Positions 56,556-64,000 of a DNA stretch of 64,000 nucleotides are shown here, one piece after another (positions within the stretch are counted from its first letter, which is position 1; every line of letters starts with the position of its first letter). Origin of the DNA: CAVSJJ01 sp963728395 (GTDB taxonomy: Bacteria; Actinomycetota; Actinomycetes; Actinomycetales; Dermatophilaceae); contig CAVSJJ010000004.1 of NCBI GenBank assembly GCA_963728395.1, positions 310,001 to 374,000 on the forward strand, in the 5' to 3' direction. A model generated the notes under the pieces. That model saw only the letters and a program-made list of their open reading frames with translations, ran no database searches and was not told the origin of the DNA. A program made the translations under genes and the position numbers.

Positions 56556-56584
56556 TTGTTATTCTACGCACGACGAATTGTCAA
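56556..56584 (-). promoter_or_regulatory. Promoter and TetR operator candidate of the MFS gene
   Basis: On the minus strand: -35 TTGACA (56,579-56,584, perfect), 17-bp spacer, -10 TAACAA (56,556-56,561), seven bases to the ATG. Within the spacer, TTCTACGCACGACGAA (56,562-56,577, + strand) has the symmetric skeleton TTCnnCGnnCGnnGAA, a fitting site for the divergent TetR repressor. Confidence 0.7.
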
Positions 56585-56677
56585 CGGCCGGACGGCGCGA
56601 GGGCCGCCGTCGGGTCGGTGCGGACCGGACGGCGCCGGTACGGGAGAATCGGTGCGAACACCGGGACGGAGGAGCAG

Positions 56678-57334
56678 ATGGCGGGACCGCGCGGGAGGCG
56701 ACCCGGCGACAGCCGCGCCCGGGATGCCATCGCCGAAGCGGCCCGCCGCCAGTTCGCCGAGCTCGGCTACCCGGGGACCACCCTGCGAGCGATCGCCAAG
56801 GAGGCCGGCGTCGATACTCGCCTCGTCACTCACTACTTCGGCTCCAAGCAGAAGCTGTTCGTCTCGGTGCTCGAGCTGCCGTTCGACCCCGAGACCGCGC
56901 TCGTCGTCCTCCTCGACGGAGACCGCGACGACGTCGGGCTGCGGGTGGCGCACTTCATCACCGGGGTGCTGGCCACCCCGAGCGCCCAGGCCACCATCAC
57001 CGGCATGCTGCGGGCGGCCGCCTCGGAGGATGCCGCCGCCGCGATGCTGCGCGACCTGCTCATCTCCCGGATCCTCGGCCCCCTCGCCCAGGCCATCGGC
57101 GGCGACCAGCCCGAGCTGCGGGCCGGCCTCATGGGCAGCCAGATCGCCGGGCTCAGCTTCGCCCGGTTCGTCGTCGGCCTCCCGGTCCTCGCCGAAGCCG
57201 GGCAGGCGGTCCTCGTCGCGGCCTTGGCCCCGGTGTTCCAGCACTACCTCACCGACCCGCTGCCGAGCCCGGACCCGGCCCCGATGCCCGCTCACTCCGC
57301 GGTCGCTCCGACCGCCACCGCCGAGCACGCCTGA
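56678..57334 (+). CDS. TetR-family transcriptional regulator
   Basis: 218 residues. The N-terminal helix-turn-helix is RDAIAEAARRQFAELGYPGTTLRAIAKEAGVDTRLVTHYFGSKQKLFVSVLELP, followed by a helical ligand-binding domain of the TetR_C_7 style (LRAAASEDAAAAMLRDLLISRILGPLAQAIGG). ATG at 56,678 has GGAGGAG close upstream. It is divergent from the MFS exporter with a 129-base gap that holds a symmetric operator candidate, so local control of the exporter is likely. The ligand is unknown. Confidence 0.92.
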   Translation: MAGPRGRRPGDSRARDAIAEAARRQFAELGYPGTTLRAIAKEAGVDTRLVTHYFGSKQKLFVSVLELPFDPETALVVLLDGDRDDVGLRVAHFITGVLATPSAQATITGMLRAAASEDAAAAMLRDLLISRILGPLAQAIGGDQPELRAGLMGSQIAGLSFARFVVGLPVLAEAGQAVLVAALAPVFQHYLTDPLPSPDPAPMPAHSAVAPTATAEHA

Positions 57335-57359
57335 CACTCCTGGCTCGTAGAGTGCGGGC

Positions 57360-58622
57360 GTGAGCACGTCGCCGCGGGTCCCGGACGCCCTCCCGGAGCG
57401 CGCCGCCGACACGACGGCTGAGCACCCCTGGCCGGTCCGGCTGCTGAGCATGAAGATCGCCGAGTACGTCGAGAAGATGTCGGTCCTGTGGGTGGAGGGA
57501 CAGGTCGTCCAGCTGACCCGGCGGCCCGGGACGCGCACGGCATACCTCACCCTGCGCGACCCGGACGTCGACTTCTCCCTCTCGGTCGCCATCTCGGTCA
57601 ACGCCCTCGACGCGATGCCGGCACCGCTCAGCCAGGGCGCCCGGGTCGTCGTCCAGGCCAAGCCGTCGTTCTGGACCCAGCGCGGCTCGCTCATGCTCGA
57701 CGGCCGGCAGATCCGTCCGATCGGGGTCGGCGAGCTGCTCGCCCGCCTCGAGTACCTCAAGGCCAACCTCGCCGCGCAGGGGCTCTTCGACGCCGACCGC
57801 AAACGGCCGCTGCCCTTCCTCCCCCGGCGGGTAGGCCTCATCTGCGGGCGGGCGAGCGCCGCCGAGCGCGACGTCGTCGAGAACGCGCGGCGGCGCTGGC
57901 CGGCCGTGCGATTCGAGACGCGCGAGGTCGCGGTCCAGGGGCCCAACGCGGTGGCCGAGGTGACCGCGGCGCTGGCCGAGCTCGAGGGCATGGCGGAGGT
58001 GGACGTCATCGTCATCGCCCGCGGCGGTGGCAGCGTCGAGGACCTGCTGCCGTTCAGCAACGAGTCGCTCGTCCGGGCCGTGGCCGCCACCCGGACCCCC
58101 GTGGTCAGCGCGATCGGACACGACGTCGACACCCCCCTGCTCGACTTCGTCGCCGACCACCGCGCCTCGACGCCGACCGACGCGGCCAAGGCCGTCGTCC
58201 CCGACGCGGCGGCGGAGCGCCGCCAGGTGGGACAGTCCTGGGCGCGGGTGTGCCGGGCCCTCGCCGCCCGCGTCAAGGGCGAGCGCCGTCGGCTTCACGC
58301 CCTCACGTCACGCCCGGTCATGGTCGACCCCGGCGGCTTCGCCCGGCTTCAGCGCACCACGGTCCAGGCCCTGCGCGACCGCAGCCGGCGACGGCTGCGC
58401 TCCCGGCTCGACCACGACCTCGCGGAGGTGCGGCACCTGCGCGCCCGGGTGCGCAGCCTCTCGCCGCAGGCCACGCTGGACCGGGGATATGCCATCGTCG
58501 CCCACGACGACGGCGAGGTGGTCCGCTCGCCTGACGAGGTCGGCGCCGACGAGCGGCTCGGCGTGCGGGTCGCGGGCGGCACGTTCACCGTCCGCCCCGA
58601 CCGGGTCGGCGACGGGGCCTAG
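57360..58622 (+). CDS. xseA: Exodeoxyribonuclease VII large subunit
   Basis: 420 residues. An N-terminal OB fold (MKIAEYVEKMSVLWVEGQVVQLTRRPGTRTAYLTLRDPDVDFSLSV), then the catalytic domain (FLPRRVGLICGRASAAERDVVENARRRWPAV, VDVIVIARGGGSVEDLLPFSNESLVRAVAATRTPVVSAIGHDVDTPLLDFVADHRASTPTDAA) and a coiled-coil C-terminus. With XseB it degrades single-stranded DNA from both ends. GTG at 57,360 is used. xseB follows after ten bases. Confidence 0.95.
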   Translation: MSTSPRVPDALPERAADTTAEHPWPVRLLSMKIAEYVEKMSVLWVEGQVVQLTRRPGTRTAYLTLRDPDVDFSLSVAISVNALDAMPAPLSQGARVVVQAKPSFWTQRGSLMLDGRQIRPIGVGELLARLEYLKANLAAQGLFDADRKRPLPFLPRRVGLICGRASAAERDVVENARRRWPAVRFETREVAVQGPNAVAEVTAALAELEGMAEVDVIVIARGGGSVEDLLPFSNESLVRAVAATRTPVVSAIGHDVDTPLLDFVADHRASTPTDAAKAVVPDAAAERRQVGQSWARVCRALAARVKGERRRLHALTSRPVMVDPGGFARLQRTTVQALRDRSRRRLRSRLDHDLAEVRHLRARVRSLSPQATLDRGYAIVAHDDGEVVRSPDEVGADERLGVRVAGGTFTVRPDRVGDGA

Positions 58623-58632
58623 GCTTGCCCGC

Positions 58633-58917
58633 ATGGCCAAGCCCTCCGAGACCACCGCCGCCTCCACCCCCGCGGACGAGGCGAGCACCGAGCCGGCGCC
58701 GGGCGACCCCAACGGCGACGTGGCGCGGCTGCCCTACGAGCAGGCCCGCGATGAGCTGACGAGCATCGTCGACCGGCTCGAGACCGGGCAGGTGGGGCTC
58801 GAGGAGAGCATGGCGCTCTGGCAGCGCGGTGAGGCCTTGGCCGCCCACTGCGCCCGCTGGCTCGACCAGGCCCAGGAGCTCGTGTCGTCGATGGACGAGA
58901 GCGAGCTCACCGACTGA
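58633..58917 (+). CDS. xseB: Exodeoxyribonuclease VII small subunit
   Basis: 94 residues. The core LPYEQARDELTSIVDRLETGQVGLEESMALWQRGEALAAHCARWLDQAQE is the XseB signature. An N-terminal Ala/Thr/Glu-rich extension of about 30 residues precedes it. It sits ten bases after xseA as an operon partner and binds the XseA coiled coil. Confidence 0.93.
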   Translation: MAKPSETTAASTPADEASTEPAPGDPNGDVARLPYEQARDELTSIVDRLETGQVGLEESMALWQRGEALAAHCARWLDQAQELVSSMDESELTD

Positions 58918-58920
58918 CCC

Positions 58921-59055
58921 GCACCACGGCGTGCAGCCCGTGGAGCAGACGGCGGAGCTCGACGACGCCCTCGTGCTGGGCGCTCCACGTCACCGCCCCA
59001 TCCTGTCGGCGCTGCGGCCCGGTTCACCGGCCTCGTCGTCGGTGTCACTCCACCG
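58921..59055 (-). pseudogene. Deletion relic of a P1B-5 ATPase/hemerythrin gene
   Basis: 58,921-58,983 matches 34,315-34,377 (hemerythrin end of the metal ATPase gene) at about 84% by hand alignment. 59,003-59,055 matches 36,561-36,614 (just upstream of that gene's ATG) at about 88%. The two parts are in the same order and orientation, so this looks like a related gene with about 2.2 kb removed, leaving only its tail and promoter side between xseB and the DUF362-like gene. Confidence 0.72.
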
Positions 59056-59118
59056 CCGGCCACGTCCGGGTGGACGCGGAGCGCACCACCGGCGCGGGCG
59101 CGGTGGTTTCATGGTCCG

Positions 59119-61098
59119 ATGGGGCGCGCGGACGAGGGACCCGACCGACACCGCGTCGGCGTCGTCGTGCGCGGCGGGGACGGGTCACTTGACGCGAACC
59201 TGCGCACGACCCTCACCGACCTGCTCGGGACGTGCACCGGCCGCGCCGTCGTCTGTGCCCGGCTCCACCCACCGACGCCCGTCTCGCGCGAGCTCATCGA
59301 CCTGGTGGTCGACGCGCTCATCGACGCGGGCAGCACCGACGTCACCGTCGGGAGCACGCTGTCGGCCCAGGACCGGGATCGTGGACACCGCTCGGTGAGC
59401 GCCCTGGCCCGCCTCGCCGGGCTGTCGGGCCGCACCGCCTCCGGCCGCGCCTACGAGGTCGCCGACCTCGGCGAGGACACGATCCCCGCTCCGGTGCCGC
59501 CGACGAGCGTCCTCGACGGCCGACCCGTCTCCCGGCTGTGGGTCGGTGCCGCCACCCGGGTCGTCGTCGGTCGCGCCGTCACCGACCTGCTCGAGACGTA
59601 TGCCGGGTGCCTCGACGCGCTGACCGGCGTGGTCCCCGAGGTGGCCGGCGCCGAACCGGCCGACGTCGCGGTCGATCTCGTGCGCCACCTCCCACCATCG
59701 CTGGGGGTCATCGACGCCACCGCCACGAGCGACGGCGCAGATGGGGGCCGGCTGGCCCACCCGACGGACACCGCCACCGTCGTCGTCGCGCGCGACGCGC
59801 TGCTCGCCGACACGACCCTGGCGTCGCTCCTCGGGGTCGACCGCGGGGCGTCCCGGCTCGTCGAACGCGCCATCGCCGAGCTCGGGCCGCCGACCGGGCC
59901 GGTCCGGGGCGAGGTCACCGCGTTCGGCGGCATGATCCGGCCTCACCCGCTGGCCGTCGCGGCCGCCCGCCGGGCCACCGGTGACCGGCGCCTGGAGCGG
60001 GTGCTCGCGGCGAGCATCGGCGGCCCCGACGACGGCGCGAGCACTGACGACCCCGTCCTGTCGGCGATCCGCGCAGTACTCACCCCCGCGGTCGCCGCGG
60101 CCGAGGACGCCATCGGGCAGGGCGCCCTCGTCGGGCTTCTCGGCACGGTCGCCAGCGCCTCGGGTGCCGTCCTGGCCTGGTCGGTCAACCTCGACAAGGA
60201 CGACGTCGACCGCCGCGTCGTCCCACTCGGCCTGGAGCCCACGGCATACTCGGACGAGGACTACGACGACCTGGCGGCGTTCCTCGCGGTCATCGACGAC
60301 ACTCTGGCCGGGCTGCCCGCGTCGCCGGACGGCGAGATGCGGTGGACTCTCGTCGACGGCGCCACGGTCTTCGAGGTCGCTCGGGAGATCGCCGCCGACT
60401 TCGACGAGTTCGTCGCCCGGGTCGACGTGGCCGAGGGCATCGCCCTGATGGCCGACTACCTCGGCGGGCGCCGGGTCGAGCTCGGGCCGGCCCCGGCGGG
60501 AGAGTGGACCACCCGGGTCCGCCAGGCCGAGCGCAACCTGTACCTGCCGCAGCCGAACTATCTCGCCGCATGGGGCGGGGCGCCGATCGACGTGTGCAAG
60601 ATCGAGCTCGTCGAGCGCCGCCCCGACGAGCACCGACTGCTCTGGCGGACGGTCCGCAGCCCGAACGGGTCGGCCGCGTACGACGACGGGTCGCTGACGT
60701 TCGCCCGCAGCGCGGGGGGCACCCTGGCCACCGTCCGGGGACGGCAGCTGTTCACGCTTCCGCCGCTGTGGCAGCACCGTGACCTGGCCCTGGTGCCGGA
60801 GGTGCGCTACCCGCTTCTCGAGGAGGCATATCGGCGGTTCTTCACGACGACCTTCGACAACCTCGAAGCGTGCTTCGAGGGCCGCGACTTCCGGATCGGG
60901 CGGCCCCCGCCGGATCCCGACGAGCCTCTGCTCACCAGGTCCGTCGAGCTCCTCCTCACCGCCGCCAAGGACTGGGTGGGCCAGCAGGTCGGCCTGGCCC
61001 CGCACCCGCCGGGGCCCGTCGGGGAGCAGAGGGGAAGGGTCTCGGCGGCCGGCGAGGTCGACGTCCACGGTTTCCGGCATGTGCGGGGCGGGCGATGA
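59119..61098 (+). CDS. DUF362-like protein with additional C-terminal domain
   Basis: 659 residues, not firmly recognised. The first 280 or so residues resemble DUF362 proteins in layout (AVVCARLHPPTPVSRELIDLVVDALIDAGSTDVTVGSTL, then VVVGRAVTDLLETYAGCLDALTG and IDATATSDGADGG). The rest includes a segment like a lipid- or ligand-binding barrel (WTLVDGATVFEVAREIAADFDEFVARVDVAEG; LERRPDEHRLLWRTVRSPNGSAAYDDGSLTFARS). No iron-sulfur cysteines are seen. ATG at 59,119 follows the ATPase relic. The stop overlaps the next gene's ATG by four bases, so the two proteins are probably made together. Confidence 0.5.
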   Translation: MGRADEGPDRHRVGVVVRGGDGSLDANLRTTLTDLLGTCTGRAVVCARLHPPTPVSRELIDLVVDALIDAGSTDVTVGSTLSAQDRDRGHRSVSALARLAGLSGRTASGRAYEVADLGEDTIPAPVPPTSVLDGRPVSRLWVGAATRVVVGRAVTDLLETYAGCLDALTGVVPEVAGAEPADVAVDLVRHLPPSLGVIDATATSDGADGGRLAHPTDTATVVVARDALLADTTLASLLGVDRGASRLVERAIAELGPPTGPVRGEVTAFGGMIRPHPLAVAAARRATGDRRLERVLAASIGGPDDGASTDDPVLSAIRAVLTPAVAAAEDAIGQGALVGLLGTVASASGAVLAWSVNLDKDDVDRRVVPLGLEPTAYSDEDYDDLAAFLAVIDDTLAGLPASPDGEMRWTLVDGATVFEVAREIAADFDEFVARVDVAEGIALMADYLGGRRVELGPAPAGEWTTRVRQAERNLYLPQPNYLAAWGGAPIDVCKIELVERRPDEHRLLWRTVRSPNGSAAYDDGSLTFARSAGGTLATVRGRQLFTLPPLWQHRDLALVPEVRYPLLEEAYRRFFTTTFDNLEACFEGRDFRIGRPPPDPDEPLLTRSVELLLTAAKDWVGQQVGLAPHPPGPVGEQRGRVSAAGEVDVHGFRHVRGGR

Positions 61099-62273
61099 GG
61101 GTCGCCGTCACCGGGGTGACCGGCCTCGTGGGCTTCCAGGTGGCGCGCCATGCCCTCCTGGGCGGGCACGAGGTCATCGCCGTATGCCGCCCCGGCCGCA
61201 CCGCACCCGAGCGGGTCCGCGCCCTCGCCGAGGCCGGCCCCCTGTCGCTGCGCGGGGCCGGCCTCGGCGACCGTGACCAGCTGGCCCGGGCGCTCGACGG
61301 CGCCGACGCGCTGGTTCACTGCGCCGCCGTCTACGCGTACGGCACGGACCAGGCCGACGAGGTGGCCCGGGTCAACGTCGACGGGACCCGCGCCGTCGTC
61401 GACGCCGCAGGGGCCGCGGGCCTGGGCCGGGTCGTCGTCACCAGCTCAGCGGTGACCCGAGGGTCCAGCCCCGGGCCCGCGAGTCGGACGGAGGCGGACC
61501 GGCTGGGCGACGAGCCGGCCCCCGCGTACTACGCGAGCAAGGCCCGACAGGAGGAGGTGGCGCTCGAGGTCGCCGACCACCATGGCCTCCACCTCGTCCT
61601 GGCCCTGCCGACCGTCGTCCTCGGCGGGCCCTTCTCGCGACTGGGCCCGAGCAACGCCATCGTCCTGCGCTATGTGCTCGACCCCACACGCAGCACCTAC
61701 CCGGGCGGATCCAACGTCGTCGACGCGCGGGACGTCGGCGCCGGACACCTGGCCCTTCTCGAGCGTGGCGTGCCCGGGCGACGGTACCTCCTCGGCGGCG
61801 AGGACCTCACCTGGCGAGAGCTGCACGCCCTCGTCGCGGACCTCGCCGGTCTCCCGGGGCCCTACCTCGAGGCGCCCTCATCTGCCGCGTGGCTCGCCGC
61901 GGCCGCGGCCGAGGCGTGGGGCCGGGTGAGCAGTTCCGCGCCCCTGTCGACGACCGACGAGGCGAGCACCATAGGCCGCTACTACTGGTACTCGTCGGCG
62001 CGCGCCGAGGCCCTGGGCTACGCGCCTGGACCGGCACGGACGGCGGTGGCTGCGTCCCTCGCCTGGCTCGCGCTCGACGGCTCACTGCCCCGCTGGGTCC
62101 GCGAGGGGCTGCGGATCTCCCCGGAGGTGCGCGCCGCTCGGCCCCTCGTTCCGAGGCCGGTCGCCGGCCGGGACGGGCCGGGCGCCGCCACCGACGGCAT
62201 ACCGGCCGCAGCGGGGAGCGCGGTCAGTCCACGTCGACGACCACATCGACGACCGCCTCGACGCCCCCGGTGA
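61095..62273 (+). CDS. NAD-dependent epimerase/dehydratase family protein
   Basis: 392 residues. An extended short-chain dehydrogenase fold with the nucleotide-binding start MRVAVTGVTGLVGFQVARHALLGGHEVIAVCR, VHCAAVYAYG, RVVVTSSAVTRG and the active-site YYASKARQEEVAL (Tyr-x-x-x-Lys). The nearest types are epimerases and dihydroflavonol-reductase-like enzymes. The last 60 residues are Arg/Pro/Ala-rich and read through the converging gene's 3' end (50-base overlap), so part of the tail may not matter. It is coupled to the DUF362-like gene by ATGA. Confidence 0.82.
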   Translation: MRVAVTGVTGLVGFQVARHALLGGHEVIAVCRPGRTAPERVRALAEAGPLSLRGAGLGDRDQLARALDGADALVHCAAVYAYGTDQADEVARVNVDGTRAVVDAAGAAGLGRVVVTSSAVTRGSSPGPASRTEADRLGDEPAPAYYASKARQEEVALEVADHHGLHLVLALPTVVLGGPFSRLGPSNAIVLRYVLDPTRSTYPGGSNVVDARDVGAGHLALLERGVPGRRYLLGGEDLTWRELHALVADLAGLPGPYLEAPSSAAWLAAAAAEAWGRVSSSAPLSTTDEASTIGRYYWYSSARAEALGYAPGPARTAVAASLAWLALDGSLPRWVREGLRISPEVRAARPLVPRPVAGRDGPGAATDGIPAAAGSAVSPRRRPHRRPPRRPR

Positions 62274-62982
62274 CCTGGATCTGCCCGAGGTACCGCTCGC
62301 CCGAGCGGACGAGGTCCTCGGGAAGGACGACCTCGACGAGCACGGTCTGCTCGCCGTGCGCGGGGATCGTCACCCCGGCGGGGTCGACCCGCATGGGGAG
62401 GGCGACGTCGCGGGCCGGGTCCCGCCGCACCTCGCTCGAGGTGAGGACGACCCGGCGGGCCCGTGGGTGCTGGTTGGCCAGCACGACCGTCCCCGTGGCG
62501 ATCGCCCCGGGTGAGCCACGCAGGCCGACGGCGACCTGCGACACCGGGCTTCTCGCCCCGTCCGCGGTCGCTGACCGGTGCTCGGTGCTGGAGGCGCCCG
62601 CGTCAGCCTCCGCATCGTCGCCGCCGTGGCCGGTTCCTCCGGCGCCGGCCGAGCCACGCGAGGACCGCTCCCCCCGGGTGCGGTTGACCGCTGCCTGGGT
62701 GTCGCCGAGCGCGCGGGAGACGCTGCGGCTGCCGATGGTGAGGAGCTGCCCGGCGACGTCCATCCCGAGGGTCCCCACCTCACGCCAGTAGCGCGCTCCT
62801 TCGCGGCCCACCGCCTCCGCCCAGGCGCGGCTCGTGGCGCCCGTGTCGGCGCCGGGAGAGAAGATCGCCCGGCCGAGCTCGATGGACTGCTTGGCGGCAT
62901 CGGCCTGCGCCTGGAGCGTTCGTCGCGCCAGCTCCCCCAGCCGGGCGAGGGTCTCCTCGGGATCCGTGGTGCGTCGGTTCAT
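62224..62982 (-). CDS. Helical N-terminus plus beta-sandwich protein, function unknown
   Basis: 252 residues. Residues 1-95 (EETLARLGELARRTLQAQADAAKQSIELGRAIF to VAGQLLTIGSRSVSRAL) form amphipathic helices resembling surface-binding phasin-like segments. A Gly/Ala/Ser-rich linker follows, then about 100 residues of beta type (VAVGLRGSPGAIATGTVVLANQHPRARRVVLTSSEV ... ITVTGGVEAVVDVVVDVD-like end) similar to Ig-like domains. ATG at 62,982 has AGAGGA upstream. It is the third gene of an apparent operon with the two genes to the right, all with the same kind of C-terminal domain. Confidence 0.55.
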   Translation of the reverse strand: MNRRTTDPEETLARLGELARRTLQAQADAAKQSIELGRAIFSPGADTGATSRAWAEAVGREGARYWREVGTLGMDVAGQLLTIGSRSVSRALGDTQAAVNRTRGERSSRGSAGAGGTGHGGDDAEADAGASSTEHRSATADGARSPVSQVAVGLRGSPGAIATGTVVLANQHPRARRVVLTSSEVRRDPARDVALPMRVDPAGVTIPAHGEQTVLVEVVLPEDLVRSGERYLGQIQVTGGVEAVVDVVVDVD

Positions 62983-63031
62983 CGCAGGTCCTCTCCACTC
63001 ATCGGTCCAGGAAGCGTCTCCAGCGTCCCTG

Positions 63032-63706
63032 TCAGCAGCATCCGCAGTCGCAGTCCACCTCGACCGCGCCGCACTCGCCGGGCTCGACGACGACGGCGAC
63101 CCGCTGGGGTCGCGCGCACCCCTCGAACCGCATATCGGCATACGCGCTCGAGCACTGCCCGACGTCACCGAACCGGAGCGCCGACTCACCCTTCTCCGTG
63201 GCCGCGGCCTCCTCGTCCGGACCGGCCACCGTCACGAGCAGTCGCACGACCCGGTCCTCGCACGGCCCCAGGGTGAACGCCTCGCCGTCGACCGCGGCCC
63301 GGATGGTCAGCTCCACGCCGCTGCAGCGGTGCCAGGGCCCGACCTCGACGCTGACCTCGCGTTCCCGACGCCACCGGTTGTGCAGGACGAACGGGACGAC
63401 GCGCCGTTCCCCCGCTCGGGCGTGCAGGACGATGTCGGCGTCGGGAACGCAGCACGCGCAGACGTCGGTCTCGCACTCGCAGCCGTGGTGGTGCCGCCCG
63501 TGCCCCGGATGGTGCTCATGGCCGGGCCGGTCCCCCGGACGCGGCGCTCCCGCCCGGCGGCCGGCGGAGCGGGGGTCGGCCGGGGGGGTCCACAGGGGCG
63601 TCGCCCACAGCTCCCACATGGTCTGGGACTGGTCGGCCCACTGCTGGACGGCGTCGGCCCAGCCGCTCGTCAAGGTGGTCACGAGATCGGGTGCGCTGGT
63701 GGTCAT
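63032..63706 (-). CDS. Cys/His-rich protein with helical start and beta domain, function unknown
   Basis: 224 residues. The N-terminal helix reads PDLVTTLTSGWADAVQQWADQSQTMWELW. A His/Cys-rich linker follows (HEHHPGHGRHHHGCECETDVCACC), which could bind metal. A beta-sandwich-like domain is next (IVLHARAGERRVVPFVLHNRWRREREVSVEVGPW), and the protein ends with DCDCGCC. ATG at 63,706 overlaps the preceding gene's stop (ATGA). No family was recognised. Confidence 0.6.
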   Translation of the reverse strand: MTTSAPDLVTTLTSGWADAVQQWADQSQTMWELWATPLWTPPADPRSAGRRAGAPRPGDRPGHEHHPGHGRHHHGCECETDVCACCVPDADIVLHARAGERRVVPFVLHNRWRREREVSVEVGPWHRCSGVELTIRAAVDGEAFTLGPCEDRVVRLLVTVAGPDEEAAATEKGESALRFGDVGQCSSAYADMRFEGCARPQRVAVVVEPGECGAVEVDCDCGCC

Positions 63707-64000
63707 GACGGGGTCTCCGATTCGGTGTGAGGGAGCACGATGACGATGAGATCGGCGACGCCGACCGGAACCCGCGCGATGTGCCGGCGTGCGGGATCGA
63801 GCCCTTCGGGGACGTGCAGGTGCCCCTTGAGGGCCACCGAGGCGCCAGGCTCGAGCGTCGTCGGGTTGTCGACCTCGAGGGCGATCTCGGGGCCGGCCTG
63901 GCCGCGCCCGTCGTCGGTGGCCGCGACCGCCCGGCCGGCGAGCGGGACGGCGACGTTGCCGTCGTTGACGACGTCGATGCCGATCGCCTGACGCCCCGCG
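63703..64000 (-). CDS. Ig-like-domain protein, C-terminal part
   Basis: The gene runs off the right edge; the last 98 residues are visible. GIDVVNDGNVAVPLAGRAVAATDDGRGQAGPEIALEVDNPTTLEPGASVALKGHLHVPEGLDPARRHIARVPVG is a beta-sandwich pattern like the C-terminal domains of the next two genes. Its stop overlaps the downstream ATG, so it is the upstream member of the operon. Confidence 0.55.
   Translation of the reverse strand, partial: AGRQAIGIDVVNDGNVAVPLAGRAVAATDDGRGQAGPEIALEVDNPTTLEPGASVALKGHLHVPEGLDPARRHIARVPVGVADLIVIVLPHTESETPS

Overview
The window is high-GC DNA (about 70% G+C by eye in core genes) from an actinobacterium. Mycothiol deacetylase MshB, an actinobacterial 7Fe ferredoxin next to DapC, actinobacterial-type DapD, many GTG starts and chains of ATGA/GTGA gene overlaps all fit. 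Gene content and order suggest the Intrasporangiaceae/Micrococcales, but I cannot place the genus. No rRNA, tRNA, CRISPR array or phage structural gene was seen.

Core block 1 (1-21,024) holds lysine/diaminopimelate genes (end of dapD; dapC with ferredoxin fdxA), citrate synthase with an unusual charged tail, a translationally coupled set (ABC substrate-binding lipoprotein, mshB, flavin reductase), typA, a pterin dehydratase / VIT-family transporter / amidotransferase run, a cyclic-2,3-diphosphoglycerate-synthetase-like GTPase, malQ, and a large secreted propeller-like protein. Two convergent gene junctions (about 6.5 kb and 15.25 kb) carry the same unusual family of very strong palindromes.

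The accessory island (about 21,315-48,077) ends inside the last codons of ychF. From left to right it holds: a SAM methyltransferase pseudogene split by an IS3-family element; a cassette-like array at a pitch of roughly 1.6-2.1 kb, in which one DUF3024-type gene recurs four times (two damaged, one altered, one intact), each copy heading a different payload (methyltransferase remnant, XRE/AbiEii, AbiEi/AbiEii, MNT/HEPN) and separated by related border sequence; a MobF relaxase, an excisionase and a tyrosine integrase; and a metal/redox-stress cargo (P1B-5 ATPase with hemerythrin domain, CPA2 antiporter, tandem universal stress protein, CtpF-like P2 ATPase, an IS5-family element, a NarL-type response regulator and sensor kinase, and a membrane protein). 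Two border sequences carry a 17-bp match to the 3' end of ychF, so the island looks like stacked integrations at that site. No type IV secretion or capsid genes are present, so the mobile unit is best read as an integrative mobilizable element.

Core block 2 (48,059-64,000) holds ychF, a NUDIX hydrolase, rmuC, ispH, a coupled set (Asp/Thr/Gly-rich protein, cupin protein with a probable CTG start, sucrase/ferredoxin-like protein), an MFS exporter with its divergent TetR regulator, xseA-xseB, a deletion relic of the island's metal ATPase gene, a DUF362-like protein coupled to an NAD-dependent epimerase, and three uncharacterised genes running off the right edge.

Several promoters (XRE antitoxin, MNT antitoxin, MFS exporter) place the -10 box about 7 bases before the ATG, so leaderless transcription appears common here.
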